From contig NZ_LN776178.1 in NCBI RefSeq assembly GCF_000827595.2, positions 358,840 to 422,839 of the forward strand: a stretch of DNA of 64,000 nucleotides, in the 5' to 3' direction. Shown in pieces: positions 21,627 to 30,361 of the stretch. Below the pieces are notes generated by a model. The model made no database searches. It had not been told where the DNA came from and saw nothing but the letters and a program-made list of their open reading frames with translations. A program made the position numbers and the translations under genes. The stretch's first letter is position 1. Every line of letters begins with the position of its first letter. Source of the DNA: Necropsobacter massiliensis. GTDB taxonomy: Bacteria; Pseudomonadota; Gammaproteobacteria; Enterobacterales; Pasteurellaceae.

Positions 21627-22940
21627 TTAAATCGCCCAGCCGCCCACATAGAACAGCACTAATGCAACGGCGATAATAATCGTACCCAGATTGAGTTTTT
21701 TGACCTCGCCGCTTACCAAACGTCCGATTACTAATGTGGCAAAGCCTAACATAATGCCGGTAACGATATTGGCGGTTAATACGATAAATACGGCACAAAC
21801 TAAACCGCTCATGGTACCGGTGAAATCGGTAAAATCCAGTTTGCTGACATTGCTCAGCATCAGTAAACCGACGTACATTAATGCCGGTGCCGTGGCATAA
21901 CCTGGTACTAAACCTGCCAATGGCTGAAAAAACAGCATTAACAGAAACAGGATGCCCACCACAATCGCTGTGATACCTGTCTTGCCGCCCGCTGCGGTGC
22001 CGGCGGCGGATTCAATATATACAGCTGCCGGTGCGGTACCGAAAATGCCGGAAAACAGGCTGCTGACGGAATCGGAAGTCAGAGCTTTACCGCCGTTGAT
22101 GATTTGTCCGTCTTTGTCCAGTAAATTTGCCTGACCGGCTACGGCGCGAATGGTACCGGTAGCATCAAATACCGCGGTCATTACCAATGCAAAAACCGCC
22201 GGCAAAATAGCTGGCTGCAAGGCACCAGTCAAATCCAGTGCTAAAAATAACGATTGTTCACCGAATGTCGGCATTCTAAACACATCGCCGCTGAATGTTA
22301 CCTGAGGATCAAAAATCAAACCGATAAGCGTAATGGCAATAATTACCCATAATATAGCGCCTTTGATCTGCATTTTCTCTAAACCGATAATTGCTGCAAG
22401 ACCGATTAATGACATTAAAACCGGAAATGACGCGAAATCGCCAAGTTTTACCGGCAAACCCGCCTGATTGCCGACCACGATGCCAACACCGTTTGCGGCA
22501 ATTAATAACAAAAACAGCCCGATGCCGATTCCGGCGCCGTGCGCAATGCTTGCCGGCAGATTACGTAAGATCCAAGCGCGCACGCCGGTGGCGGAGATTA
22601 GCGTAAACAGCACACCCATAAAAAATACCGCACCTAAGGCGACAGGAACGCTGACTTGTTGCCCCAATACTAGACTGAACGCAGTAAATGCGGTTAATGA
22701 AATAGCGCAGCCGATAGCCATTGGCGCGTTTGCCCACAAACCGATTAAGATAGAACCGAGACCGGAAACTAGACAAGTGGCGATAAATACGCTTTCTGCC
22801 GGAAAACCGGCCGCACTTAACATATTCGGCACTACGATAACGGAATACACCATCGCCAAAAAAGTAGTCAGTCCGGCAATGATTTCCTGACGGACGGTTG
22901 AGCCGCGCTGTGCGAGCTCAAAATGCTTTTCCAAAGACAT
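21627..22940 (-). CDS. ghxP: Guanine/hypoxanthine permease, GhxP/GhxQ type
   Basis: This NCS2 (AzgA-subfamily) proton symporter would import hypoxanthine and guanine. The 437-residue protein is hydrophobic with 12-14 segments. It has STVRQE near the start, [30 protein letters not shown] in the substrate region and [13 protein letters not shown]. These match E. coli GhxP/GhxQ better than the adenine permeases AdeP/AdeQ. The start follows an AGGG sequence. It is transcribed alone, convergent with pheA. Confidence 0.88.
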   Translation of the reverse strand: MSLEKHFELAQRGSTVRQEIIAGLTTFLAMVYSVIVVPNMLSAAGFPAESVFIATCLVSGLGSILIGLWANAPMAIGCAISLTAFTAFSLVLGQQVSVPVALGAVFFMGVLFTLISATGVRAWILRNLPASIAHGAGIGIGLFLLLIAANGVGIVVGNQAGLPVKLGDFASFPVLMSLIGLAAIIGLEKMQIKGAILWVIIAITLIGLIFDPQVTFSGDVFRMPTFGEQSLFLALDLTGALQPAILPAVFALVMTAVFDATGTIRAVAGQANLLDKDGQIINGGKALTSDSVSSLFSGIFGTAPAAVYIESAAGTAAGGKTGITAIVVGILFLLMLFFQPLAGLVPGYATAPALMYVGLLMLSNVSKLDFTDFTGTMSGLVCAVFIVLTANIVTGIMLGFATLVIGRLVSGEVKKLNLGTIIIAVALVLFYVGGWAI

Positions 22941-23026
22941 ACAATACCCTGTGTAAATAAAGTAAAAAACGCGGCTATTTTACCTGAAAGTATTGAAGAG
23001 TAAACGTTTGCGATTGGAAAACGGGC

Positions 23027-23055
23027 AATAAAAAAGATCTGTGTCACAGATCTTT
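23027..23055 (-). terminator. Terminator after the OsmB-like gene
   Basis: An 11-base stem (AAAGATCTGTG / CACAGATCTTT) with a one-base centre is followed on the minus strand by a run of six T residues. It lies 24 bases after the OsmB-like stop codon. Confidence 0.8.
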
Positions 23056-23078
23056 AATATGAATAGAGAAATTAACAG

Positions 23079-23279
23079 TTATTTAACTTGACTACCAATT
23101 AATCCGCCAAGAGCCGCACCGCCTAAGGTCGCTCCGGTAGAATTGCCGATGACATTACCGGCCACACCGCCGACAGCAGCACCGATAGCGGTGTTTTTCT
23201 GTGTTCTGGACATGCCGTTACAGGCAGCGACGGAGGTGACGAGCAATAATAGAGATGCGATTTTTACAATAGTTTTCAT
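23079..23279 (-). CDS. osmB: OsmB-like glycine-zipper lipoprotein
   Basis: A 66-residue protein with a lipoprotein signal ending in S-V-A-A-C (Cys20), then a short polar stretch and two glycine-zipper helices (AIGAAVGGVAGNVIG and LGGAALGGLIGSQV). The N-T-A-I-G-A start of the first helix and the overall plan match E. coli OsmB, an osmotically and stationary-phase-induced outer membrane lipoprotein. The function of the family is not well defined. An AGGAG precedes the ATG, and an unusual inverted repeat lies 25-55 bases upstream. Confidence 0.8.
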   Translation of the reverse strand: MKTIVKIASLLLLVTSVAACNGMSRTQKNTAIGAAVGGVAGNVIGNSTGATLGGAALGGLIGSQVK

Positions 23280-23304
23280 AAAATAAACTCCTAGGATTTC
23301 CGAA

Positions 23305-23335
23305 AATGTAAATGAACCTCTGGGTCATTTACATT
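23305..23335. repeat. Long inverted repeat upstream of the OsmB-like gene
   Basis: Perfect 11-base arms (AATGTAAATGA / TCATTTACATT) close a 9-base centre that can pair further. It lies in the likely 5' UTR or promoter of the minus-strand gene. No T run follows on the OsmB side, so an operator or an RNA hairpin is more likely than a terminator. Confidence 0.6.
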
Positions 23336-23480
23336 GGCTAAGACTCTACGGTCGATGAAAAGTTCAATAAATAATAGCAATGCGTGGAATCGGTAAAATC
23401 TAACGAATCATTTTCCCATCGACACAAAATGTTCTATACTACGTGGCGTTTGGAGTTCATTAAGCATTGAGGAGAATGTG

Positions 23481-24497
23481 ATGACGATTTTAGTGACAGG
23501 CGGGGCGGGTTATATCGGTTCGCATACCGTAGTCGAATTGTTAAATTCGGGCAAAGATGTTGTAGTATTGGATAATCTGTGTAATGCGTCGCCAAAATCT
23601 CTTGAGCGTGTCAGTCAAATTACCGGAAAAAGCGTTAAATTTTATCAAGGTGATGTGCTGGATGCGGCGCTGTTACAGAAAATCTTCGCCGAAAATACGA
23701 TTAAATCGGTGATCCATTTCGCCGGCTTGAAAGCCGTAGGGGAAAGCGTGCAGAAACCTGCGGAATATTATATGAATAACGTAACCGGGTCTTTGGTGTT
23801 GTTACAGGAAATGAAAAAAGCCGGCGTCTGGAATTTTGTTTTCAGCTCTTCCGCCACGGTTTACGGCGATCCGGAAATTATCCCGATTACCGAAAGCTGC
23901 AAAGTCGGCGGCACGACCAATCCTTATGGCACGTCTAAATTAATGGTAGAGCAGATTCTGACCGACATCGCCAAAGCCGAACCGAAATTCAGCTTTACTA
24001 TTTTACGTTATTTCAACCCGGTGGGTGCGCATGAAAGCGGTTTGATCGGCGAAGACCCGAATGGGATTCCGAATAATCTGCTGCCTTATATCAGTCAGGT
24101 CGCTATCGGCAAACTACCCCAATTATCAGTGTTCGGCAGCGATTATGATACCCACGACGGCACAGGCGTGCGTGATTATATTCATGTGGTGGATTTGGCG
24201 GTCGGTCACCTGAAAGCGTTGAACCGCCATGAAGATGATGCCGGACTGCATATTTATAATCTGGGAACCGGCGTCGGTTATTCGGTGCTGGATATGGTTA
24301 AAGCCTTCGAACAGGCAAACGGCATTACCATTCCATATAAACTGGTCGCGCGTCGCCCGGGAGATATCGCGACCTGCTATTCCGATCCGGGATTAGCGGC
24401 AAAAGAGCTGGGGTGGACGGCTGAACGCGGATTAACGCAAATGATGAAAGATACTTGGAACTGGCAGAAAAATAATCCGACGGGGTATCGCGATTAA
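23481..24497 (+). CDS. galE: UDP-glucose 4-epimerase GalE
   Basis: GalE interconverts UDP-glucose and UDP-galactose with tightly bound NAD, serving galactose use and lipooligosaccharide synthesis. The NAD loop is TGGAGYIG, the catalytic Ser lies in SSSATVYG, and Tyr149 and Lys153 (YGTSK) sit at the positions known in E. coli GalE. A GTG at 23478 is in frame, but the GAGGAG at 23469-23474 is better spaced for the ATG at 23481. No other galactose genes are adjacent. Confidence 0.97.
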   Translation: MTILVTGGAGYIGSHTVVELLNSGKDVVVLDNLCNASPKSLERVSQITGKSVKFYQGDVLDAALLQKIFAENTIKSVIHFAGLKAVGESVQKPAEYYMNNVTGSLVLLQEMKKAGVWNFVFSSSATVYGDPEIIPITESCKVGGTTNPYGTSKLMVEQILTDIAKAEPKFSFTILRYFNPVGAHESGLIGEDPNGIPNNLLPYISQVAIGKLPQLSVFGSDYDTHDGTGVRDYIHVVDLAVGHLKALNRHEDDAGLHIYNLGTGVGYSVLDMVKAFEQANGITIPYKLVARRPGDIATCYSDPGLAAKELGWTAERGLTQMMKDTWNWQKNNPTGYRD

Positions 24498-24516
24498 ACC
24501 CGTATCAAATCGTACC

Positions 24517-24538
24517 GGCGCAAGTGATGACTTGCGCC
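24517..24538 (+). terminator. Hairpin after galE
   Basis: A perfect 8-base stem (GGCGCAAG / CTTGCGCC) with a TGATGA loop begins 20 bases after the galE stop. No T run follows, so termination may be weak and ampG could be partly co-transcribed. Confidence 0.5.
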
Positions 24539-24582
24539 GATTACATTGCAAAAACATTAAAAAAATCCACCGCACTTTGAGC

Positions 24583-25851
24583 ATGATATCAACCAACGCC
24601 AGCTTATTTTCTCAGATCTTCAGCCGCAACATGCTGATCTGCGTGTTTACCGGTTTCAGTTCCGGACTTCCGTTATATGTTATTATTTCCTTGCTTCCGA
24701 TTTGGCTGCGCGCTGAACGCATTGATTTGGCGACACTCGGTTATTTTACTTTGGTTACCTTACCGTTTTCGTGGAAATTTCTCTGGGCGCCGTTGTTAGA
24801 TCGCTACATCCCGCCGTTTTTAGGTCGCCGTCGGGGCTGGATGCTGATCTCACAATTATTATTGATTGTTTTTCTCGCGCTGTTCGGCTTTCTTGATCCG
24901 CATAGCCAGTTTGGATTAACGCTAATTGCTGCCACTGCCGCGGTATGTTCGTTTTTTTCCGCCAGTCAGGATATTGTGCTGGATGCTTACCGACGGGAAA
25001 TTCTGCCGGATAACGAACTGGGATTAGGCAATTCCATTCACGTTAACGCCTATCGAGTTGCCGGGCTAGTGCCGGGATCATTGTCATTGATTCTGGCGGA
25101 TCATTTCAGCTGGCAAACGGTGTTTATTATCACCGCACTTTTTATGTTGCCGGGCATTTTTATGACGCTGTGTTTAAGTAAAGAACCGCAAATTCCGCTA
25201 AAAACCGACCGCACTTTAATCGACAATGTGGTTGAACCGTTTCAAGAATTTTTCAGTCGCAAAGGGATCGGTTCGGCAATGGGAATTCTGGCGTTTATTT
25301 TTCTGTATAAACTGGGCGACAGCATGGCGACTGCGCTGATTTCGCCGTTTTATCTGGACATGGGCTTTAGCATGACGCAAATCGGCTTAGTAGTAAAAAA
25401 TGCCTCTTTGTGGCCAATGATCATTGCCGGTATTGTCGGCGGGATCATTATGCTGAAAATCGGAATAAACCGTGCTTTATGGCTATTTGGCGTAGTGCAG
25501 CTGATTACGATTCTTGGTTTCGCGTGGCTGGCGAAACTCGGACCTTTTCCCCAGGTGGATCATTTTGCCCTGTTGGCATTGACGTTGGTCGTCGCGGCGG
25601 AATATATCGGCATCGGTTTGGGAACGTCGGCATTCGTCGCCTTTATGGCGCGCGAAACCAACCCGTTATATACTGCAACGCAATTGGCGCTGTTCACCAG
25701 CTTGTCCGCTTTACCGCGCGCCACGTTGAATACGCAGGCAGGCGTGTTGATCAATTATTTTGGCTATTACGACTATTTTTGGTTCTGTTTTTGGCTGGCG
25801 GTACCTGGCATGCTGTGCTTAATGCGAGTCGCTCCTTGGAATTCCAAATAA
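24583..25851 (+). CDS. ampG: Muropeptide permease AmpG
   Basis: AmpG is a major-facilitator transporter that imports anhydro-muropeptides for peptidoglycan recycling. The protein has 12 predicted segments, FTGFSSGLPLYVI near the start, LGRRRGWM in the first cytoplasmic loop, and ASQDIVLDAYRRE, which is characteristic of AmpG. The frame opens at 24532, but that extension runs through an uptake-signal sequence and looks non-coding, so I start at the ATG at 24583. No clear ribosome binding site is visible. Confidence 0.88.
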   Translation: MISTNASLFSQIFSRNMLICVFTGFSSGLPLYVIISLLPIWLRAERIDLATLGYFTLVTLPFSWKFLWAPLLDRYIPPFLGRRRGWMLISQLLLIVFLALFGFLDPHSQFGLTLIAATAAVCSFFSASQDIVLDAYRREILPDNELGLGNSIHVNAYRVAGLVPGSLSLILADHFSWQTVFIITALFMLPGIFMTLCLSKEPQIPLKTDRTLIDNVVEPFQEFFSRKGIGSAMGILAFIFLYKLGDSMATALISPFYLDMGFSMTQIGLVVKNASLWPMIIAGIVGGIIMLKIGINRALWLFGVVQLITILGFAWLAKLGPFPQVDHFALLALTLVVAAEYIGIGLGTSAFVAFMARETNPLYTATQLALFTSLSALPRATLNTQAGVLINYFGYYDYFWFCFWLAVPGMLCLMRVAPWNSK

Positions 25852-26000
25852 ACTTTTATATTTTTAGTGTTAACTGCATCATTTTAGGTGTACAGTCGTT
25901 AAACTGGGATTGACTTTAATCTTGCTTTCAGTAATCCGAATTTATGTCACCGGCTTCTGCGCAATTAGCCGAATAGTTTGAACTGCCGTGAATAATTGGT

Positions 26001-26065
26001 TTTTGCCGATAACAAAGCATATTTTGCTGCGGTAAAGCCGCAATCAGGTTAAAAGAACGGCAAAA
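26001..26065. other. Nested inverted repeats upstream of adk
   Basis: An outer pair (TTTTGCCG at 26001-26008, CGGCAAAA at 26058-26065) encloses a small hairpin (TGCGG at 26028, CCGCA at 26038). It lies before the candidate adk promoter, in a 288-base gap that otherwise shows nothing recognisable. It may be the end of ampG transcription or chance. Confidence 0.3.
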
Positions 26066-26082
26066 TCATCTTTCAGGCTTGA

Positions 26083-26784
<702 letters not shown>

Positions 26785-26808
26785 TTTCCACCGCACTTTT
26801 TAGTCCGG

Positions 26809-26845
26809 CACCGCAAGGTTTTTCGCTTTGCGGTGTTGTTTTTAT
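26809..26845. terminator. Terminator between adk and the DNA ligase gene
   Basis: An 8-base stem (CACCGCAA / TTGCGGTG) with an 11-base loop precedes a T-rich tract on the plus strand. An uptake-signal copy (ACCGCACTT) lies just before it. It separates two convergent genes. Confidence 0.7.
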
Positions 26846-27660
26846 TCTTCCTTTTTTCTCCAGTAAGTTGCGAACTTCGGCAGTCCGTTTTTAGTCAAAC
26901 CGCGGTATTTATAAGTAATCATTGAACCGACAGGCGGTGGTGCCGTACGATCTTGCCGGCTGAATCCTGAACCGATACGAAATTCGCCGCGTTGGTTTTT
27001 ACAGCTCAGCGCGCCCAACATGCCAGCAAATTGCCCGTTACCTTGGTGATGCGCCGTTACCTCGCATTCCTCGTCAAGTGCGGTCTTTAATTTCAGAATT
27101 TGTGTACTGCGCTTGTTTTCATAGGGGGCCAAAGGATTACGCAACACGATGCCTTCGCCGTTTAACGCTTCAATTTGGCGTAGAAAATCCTGTACTTGTT
27201 GCGTGTTTTGCACCGGAATCTGCTCGATAATTTGAATATAAGGTGTCGGATGCGTGGACAAATAATCGTGCAAAACGGCTAAACGCTGAAATAAATCGCC
27301 CTTTGCTTCCGGTACGTCAAAAACGTACAGCTTCATATTTTCCCAGCCTTTATCTTTTTGTGAACGCACAATAGATGAAATTTTTTCAAACTGATTCCGT
27401 TGGGTAAACAGCTCGCCGTCAATGGCAAAAGGCGGAAAATCTTTGATAAAGTAATTTGGCGGCGTCAGAATTTTATTCTGCCGAGTAAACAGCTGGCGTC
27501 CGTCCCAATATCCCCTGACACCGTCCAGTTTCTCACTCATCACCCAGCCTTGCACGTTTTGATTGGTATAAGTACCGAGTAACATTAAATCCGGCGGCTC
27601 AGCCCTTACCGGATAAGCGGCTAGCAACGAGAATAATAAATAGACAATAATGCGTGGCAT
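26842..27660 (-). CDS. ligE: Secreted ATP-dependent DNA ligase (LigE type)
   Basis: This is a minimal ATP-dependent DNA ligase of 272 residues. Motif I reads SEKLDGVRGYW, making Lys44 the adenylated residue. GEGIVLRNP, KLK and a short C-terminal OB-fold follow. Residues 1-20 form a signal peptide ending V-R-A, so the enzyme is predicted to act in the periplasm. Such ligases occur in naturally competent proteobacteria including H. influenzae. A role in sealing nicks in incoming DNA is a reasonable inference given the dense uptake signals. GAGGAAA precedes the ATG. The next gene upstream on this strand is a pseudogene. Confidence 0.9.
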   Translation of the reverse strand: MPRIIVYLLFSLLAAYPVRAEPPDLMLLGTYTNQNVQGWVMSEKLDGVRGYWDGRQLFTRQNKILTPPNYFIKDFPPFAIDGELFTQRNQFEKISSIVRSQKDKGWENMKLYVFDVPEAKGDLFQRLAVLHDYLSTHPTPYIQIIEQIPVQNTQQVQDFLRQIEALNGEGIVLRNPLAPYENKRSTQILKLKTALDEECEVTAHHQGNGQFAGMLGALSCKNQRGEFRIGSGFSRQDRTAPPPVGSMITYKYRGLTKNGLPKFATYWRKKEE

Positions 27661-27839
27661 TCGGTTTCCTCAATGTTTAGCGATAATGGCTTATTAAACT
27701 ATACATGCGGTGAAATAAGGTGAAGCGATTTCATCGGCTTTTGCGATCCAAATCGAAAAAATCACGACAATCACAATAAAAAATAGGACATGCATCCAAA
27801 AATGGAATCAGCCATATAGCGGTGAAAAGTGCGGTGATT

Positions 27840-28222
27840 TTACTGGTAATTATTAGTGAATAACGAACCCCGCCACCTTTTCTCAGTAGGTGGCGAGAGT
27901 GGTTGGCGGCGAAATTCATGGTTGCTAGAGTCACGGCTAACTCGCTGTTTTGCATACCGACTTCGATTGCCAGTGCGGTGGTTTTGGCATAGTTCAGCCT
28001 TAATAATTTCCCCACAACCAGCCCTAAGCCGAGTCCTGCGAGATTGTGCAGGCACACTACGGCTAAGGTGAGTAATCCGCCGGTGATGATTTTATCGCAG
28101 TTTACGGCAATAATCGCAGCGATAATGATGACAATGGCAAGCATTGAAATTAAACCGGCTGCATAAAGGCGACGGCGGACAGTGCTAAAATAATCAGCGT
28201 AATATATTTGGATAAAACGCAT
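27840..28222 (-). pseudogene. panS: Remnant of a PanS-like (bile acid:sodium symporter family) transporter
   Basis: The translated segment containing ALAIEVGMQNSELAV and the preceding two membrane segments matches the second half of PanS/YocS-type BASS transporters, which move ketopantoate or pantoate. The N-terminal half is missing. After N-F-A-A-N the expected C-terminal helix can only be followed by shifting frame, and it is then scrambled and stops early. It is therefore a decayed gene. It lies just downstream of the panC remnant on the same strand, as expected if both belonged to one pantothenate unit. Confidence 0.7.
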
Positions 28223-28253
28223 TGATAACTTGTAAATACTGCATGATATCTCC

Positions 28254-28590
28254 TTATGGGTTTTGTGGCGGAGAATAAGTGAAATTATCAATTAAGCGCG
28301 TTTTACCGATATAAACCGCCATCGCAACCAGCACGGGTTTGTCAATAATATCCACCGGCTGGATGGTTTCGACGTCCACGGCGGAAACATAGTCGGTTTT
28401 TGTCCGCACAATGTGGCGGATAAATCGGTAATATCTACATAGGCTTTGGAGTGGCAGTACATTTCTTCCACGCTGGGATGAAACAGCAGATCCGTGCCGT
28501 TTTCCTCGCATAATGCCTTATCCCGGTTTAAATCACGCGGAACTGAAATGCCGTTTGCCACAGGGAAACCGCTGTCGGCGCGCTATTTTG
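28254..28590 (-). pseudogene. panC: Remnant of pantothenate synthetase (PanC)
   Basis: Two pieces of PanC are recognisable in different frames. The first (A-L-C-E-E-N-G-T-D-L-L-F-H-P-S-V-E-E-M-Y) matches the nucleotide-binding domain near residues 80-120. The second (DIIDKPVLVAMAVYIGKTR followed by LIDNF) matches the C-terminus. Roughly a hundred residues between them are deleted, with a frame change near 28400, and the N-terminal HxGH region cannot be found. The gene cannot make an active enzyme. Intact panC elsewhere in the genome is not excluded. Confidence 0.75.
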
Positions 28591-28697
28591 CCGATAAATC
28601 AAAAAATCGGCAAAGAACATGCCGACGCTGTCTTTATGCGGAAACTCTGCTAAAATGAACCGCACTTTTTCATCAAAACACAAAACAGGAAAGTAAA

Positions 28698-29846
28698 ATG
28701 AGCAAATTATTCCCTAATGCACATCAACGAACCAAAGCCCCGTACCGTTTCGATATTGTGGGCAGTTTTTTACGTCCGGAGGCGCTGAAACAGGCGCGTC
28801 AGCAATGCAGCTGCGGTGATATTTCGTGTGCGGATTTACGCGCCGTCGAAGATAACGAAATCAAAAAACTGGTGGCTCATCAAAAAGCGGTCGGCTTACA
28901 TGCCGTCACCGACGGGGAGTTCCGTCGCACCTTTTGGCATCTGGATTTCTTAGCTGCACTGGACGGTGTGCAGGAGGTGGAAGCCGAGAAATTTTCGGTG
29001 CAGTTCAAACATCACAGTGTGCGCCCGAAAACCTTGAAAATCGTGGATAAAATCGGCTTTTCCGATTCACATCCGTTCTTGCAGCATTATCGTTCATTGC
29101 AGGCGATTGCCGGCGATTATCCGGTAAAATTCACCGTGCCGTCACCGTCAATGCTGCATTTAATCTGCACCGTACGCGAGACGGATTATCAGCCGATTGC
29201 GCGTTATGCCGGCAATAACCAATTATTGCTGGACGATATCGCCGATGCTTATAAAAGTGCGGTGCAAAAATTCTATGAATTAGGCTGCCGTAATTTGCAG
29301 CTTGACGACACCAGCTGGGGCGAGTTGTGTTCAGAAGAAAAACGGGCGGCGTATGCCGCGCGCGGTTTCGACTTGGCGCAGCTGGCGAAAGATTATGTGT
29401 ATATGGTCAATCGCGCCATTGCCGATCGACCGGCAGATATGACCGTCACCATGCACATTTGCCGCGGCAATTTCCGCTCTACGTGGTTCTCTTCCGGCGG
29501 TTATGAACCGGTGGCGCAGGAATTGTTTGGCAACTGTAAGGTGGACGGTTTCTTCCTTGAATACGACAGTGATCGTTCCGGTGATTTCAAACCGCTGCGC
29601 TTTATTCGCGATCAGCAAGTGGTTCTCGGTTTGGTGACCTCTAAAGACGGCGCGTTGGAGGATAAAAACGAAATCATTCAGCGCATTCGGGAAGCGGCGC
29701 AATATGTGGATATTAACCAATTGTGCTTAAGCCCGCAATGCGGTTTTGCTTCAACAGAAGAAGGCAACATTTTGACCGAAGAACAGCAATGGAATAAACT
29801 GAAGTTTATTCGCGACATCGCACAGGAAGTGTGGGGCGAGGCGTAA
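28698..29846 (+). CDS. Cobalamin-independent methionine synthase-like protein (MetE C-terminal domain family, YxjG/YxjH type)
   Basis: The 382-residue protein corresponds to the catalytic C-terminal barrel of MetE without its N-terminal half. Likely zinc ligands are in MHICRGNF and in CLSPQCGFAS, and DGEFRRTFWHLDF and DDTSWGEL line the active site. Members of this family transfer methyl groups to homocysteine, but the methyl donor of the short forms is not well established, so the exact reaction is inferred. AGGAAAG precedes the ATG, and a compact terminator follows. Confidence 0.85.
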   Translation: MSKLFPNAHQRTKAPYRFDIVGSFLRPEALKQARQQCSCGDISCADLRAVEDNEIKKLVAHQKAVGLHAVTDGEFRRTFWHLDFLAALDGVQEVEAEKFSVQFKHHSVRPKTLKIVDKIGFSDSHPFLQHYRSLQAIAGDYPVKFTVPSPSMLHLICTVRETDYQPIARYAGNNQLLLDDIADAYKSAVQKFYELGCRNLQLDDTSWGELCSEEKRAAYAARGFDLAQLAKDYVYMVNRAIADRPADMTVTMHICRGNFRSTWFSSGGYEPVAQELFGNCKVDGFFLEYDSDRSGDFKPLRFIRDQQVVLGLVTSKDGALEDKNEIIQRIREAAQYVDINQLCLSPQCGFASTEEGNILTEEQQWNKLKFIRDIAQEVWGEA

Positions 29847-29866
29847 TCACAAGCGCGTATTGTACC

Positions 29867-29889
29867 GGCGGACGATTGTCCGCCTTTTT
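29867..29889 (+). terminator. Terminator after the MetE-like gene
   Basis: A 7-base GC-rich stem (GGCGGAC / GTCCGCC) with a GATT loop is followed by TTTTT. It lies 20 bases after the stop codon. Confidence 0.9.
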
Positions 29890-30131
29890 ATTATAAACGT
29901 GTCTAAAAACGTAACAAAAATCCACCGCACTTTGTAACTTTTTATCCCGTTGAGCAAATTTGTTATGCTTTTTGGTTATGGCTAACCGAGCAGTTTACGG
30001 AATAGTTATTTCACTTTGTTATATAAAATGCTTTTTTGTTATTTTTCCTCACTGTGGATTTGATTTATAAATTACACCACTTAATGCAAGCGCGTTGCGC
30101 TTACTGTGCGGTGAAATTACATGTGGGAAAA

Positions 30132-30179
30132 ATGAACGAGCCGGTCGTTTCCGGTCTTTTCACACCGTCGATGCGATAA
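30132..30179 (+). CDS. Possible 15-codon leader ORF before cysG
   Basis: ATG to TAA encodes M-N-E-P-V-V-S-G-L-F-T-P-S-M-R with only a weak GGGAA upstream. It has no run of cysteine codons, so it does not look like a classical amino-acid attenuator peptide. It is listed because it sits just before a terminator-like hairpin. Confidence 0.15.
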   Translation: MNEPVVSGLFTPSMR

Positions 30180-30232
30180 CTGTCGCCGACTATCCTTGGG
30201 ATACCGATAATCCCTCCCTTTGACTTTCAATG

Positions 30233-30251
30233 CCCGCGTAAGCGGGTTTTT
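30233..30251 (+). terminator. Terminator-like hairpin in the cys leader
   Basis: The stem CCCGC-GTAA-GCGGG is followed directly by TTTTT. It lies about 110 bases before the cysG start, so it could end leader transcription conditionally. Confidence 0.5.
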
Positions 30252-30361
30252 CGCATACGGCGTTTCGGTGGCATCTGATCTTAAGCGCGGCTTGGTTCGC
30301 GTCAGATTGTTGATAACGGATTTCTTAATACATTGCCGCAGGGCGGTAAACAGGAGTGGTA

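Larger units (their letters stand above)
29890..30361 (+). promoter_or_regulatory. Long leader upstream of the cys operon
   Basis: This stretch holds no convincing gene. It contains one uptake-signal copy near 29919, an AT-rich part to about 30090, and then a GC-richer part with small hairpins. These include TATCC-TTG-GGATA near 30190 and a terminator-like stem at 30233. A 15-codon ORF lies at 30132-30179. The layout suggests the promoter is in the AT-rich part and that 200 or more bases are transcribed as a leader. I could not match it to a known riboswitch or place a CysB site. Confidence 0.4.

Noticed and set aside
22468..22890. 140-codon plus-strand ORF inside the purine permease
   Set aside because: It is antisense to a highly conserved membrane protein and has the composition of a shadow frame.
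27661..28700. A mobile element as cause of the gene decay near the DNA ligase gene
   Set aside because: I found no transposase fragment, terminal repeat or target duplication; plain deletions and frameshifts explain the region.
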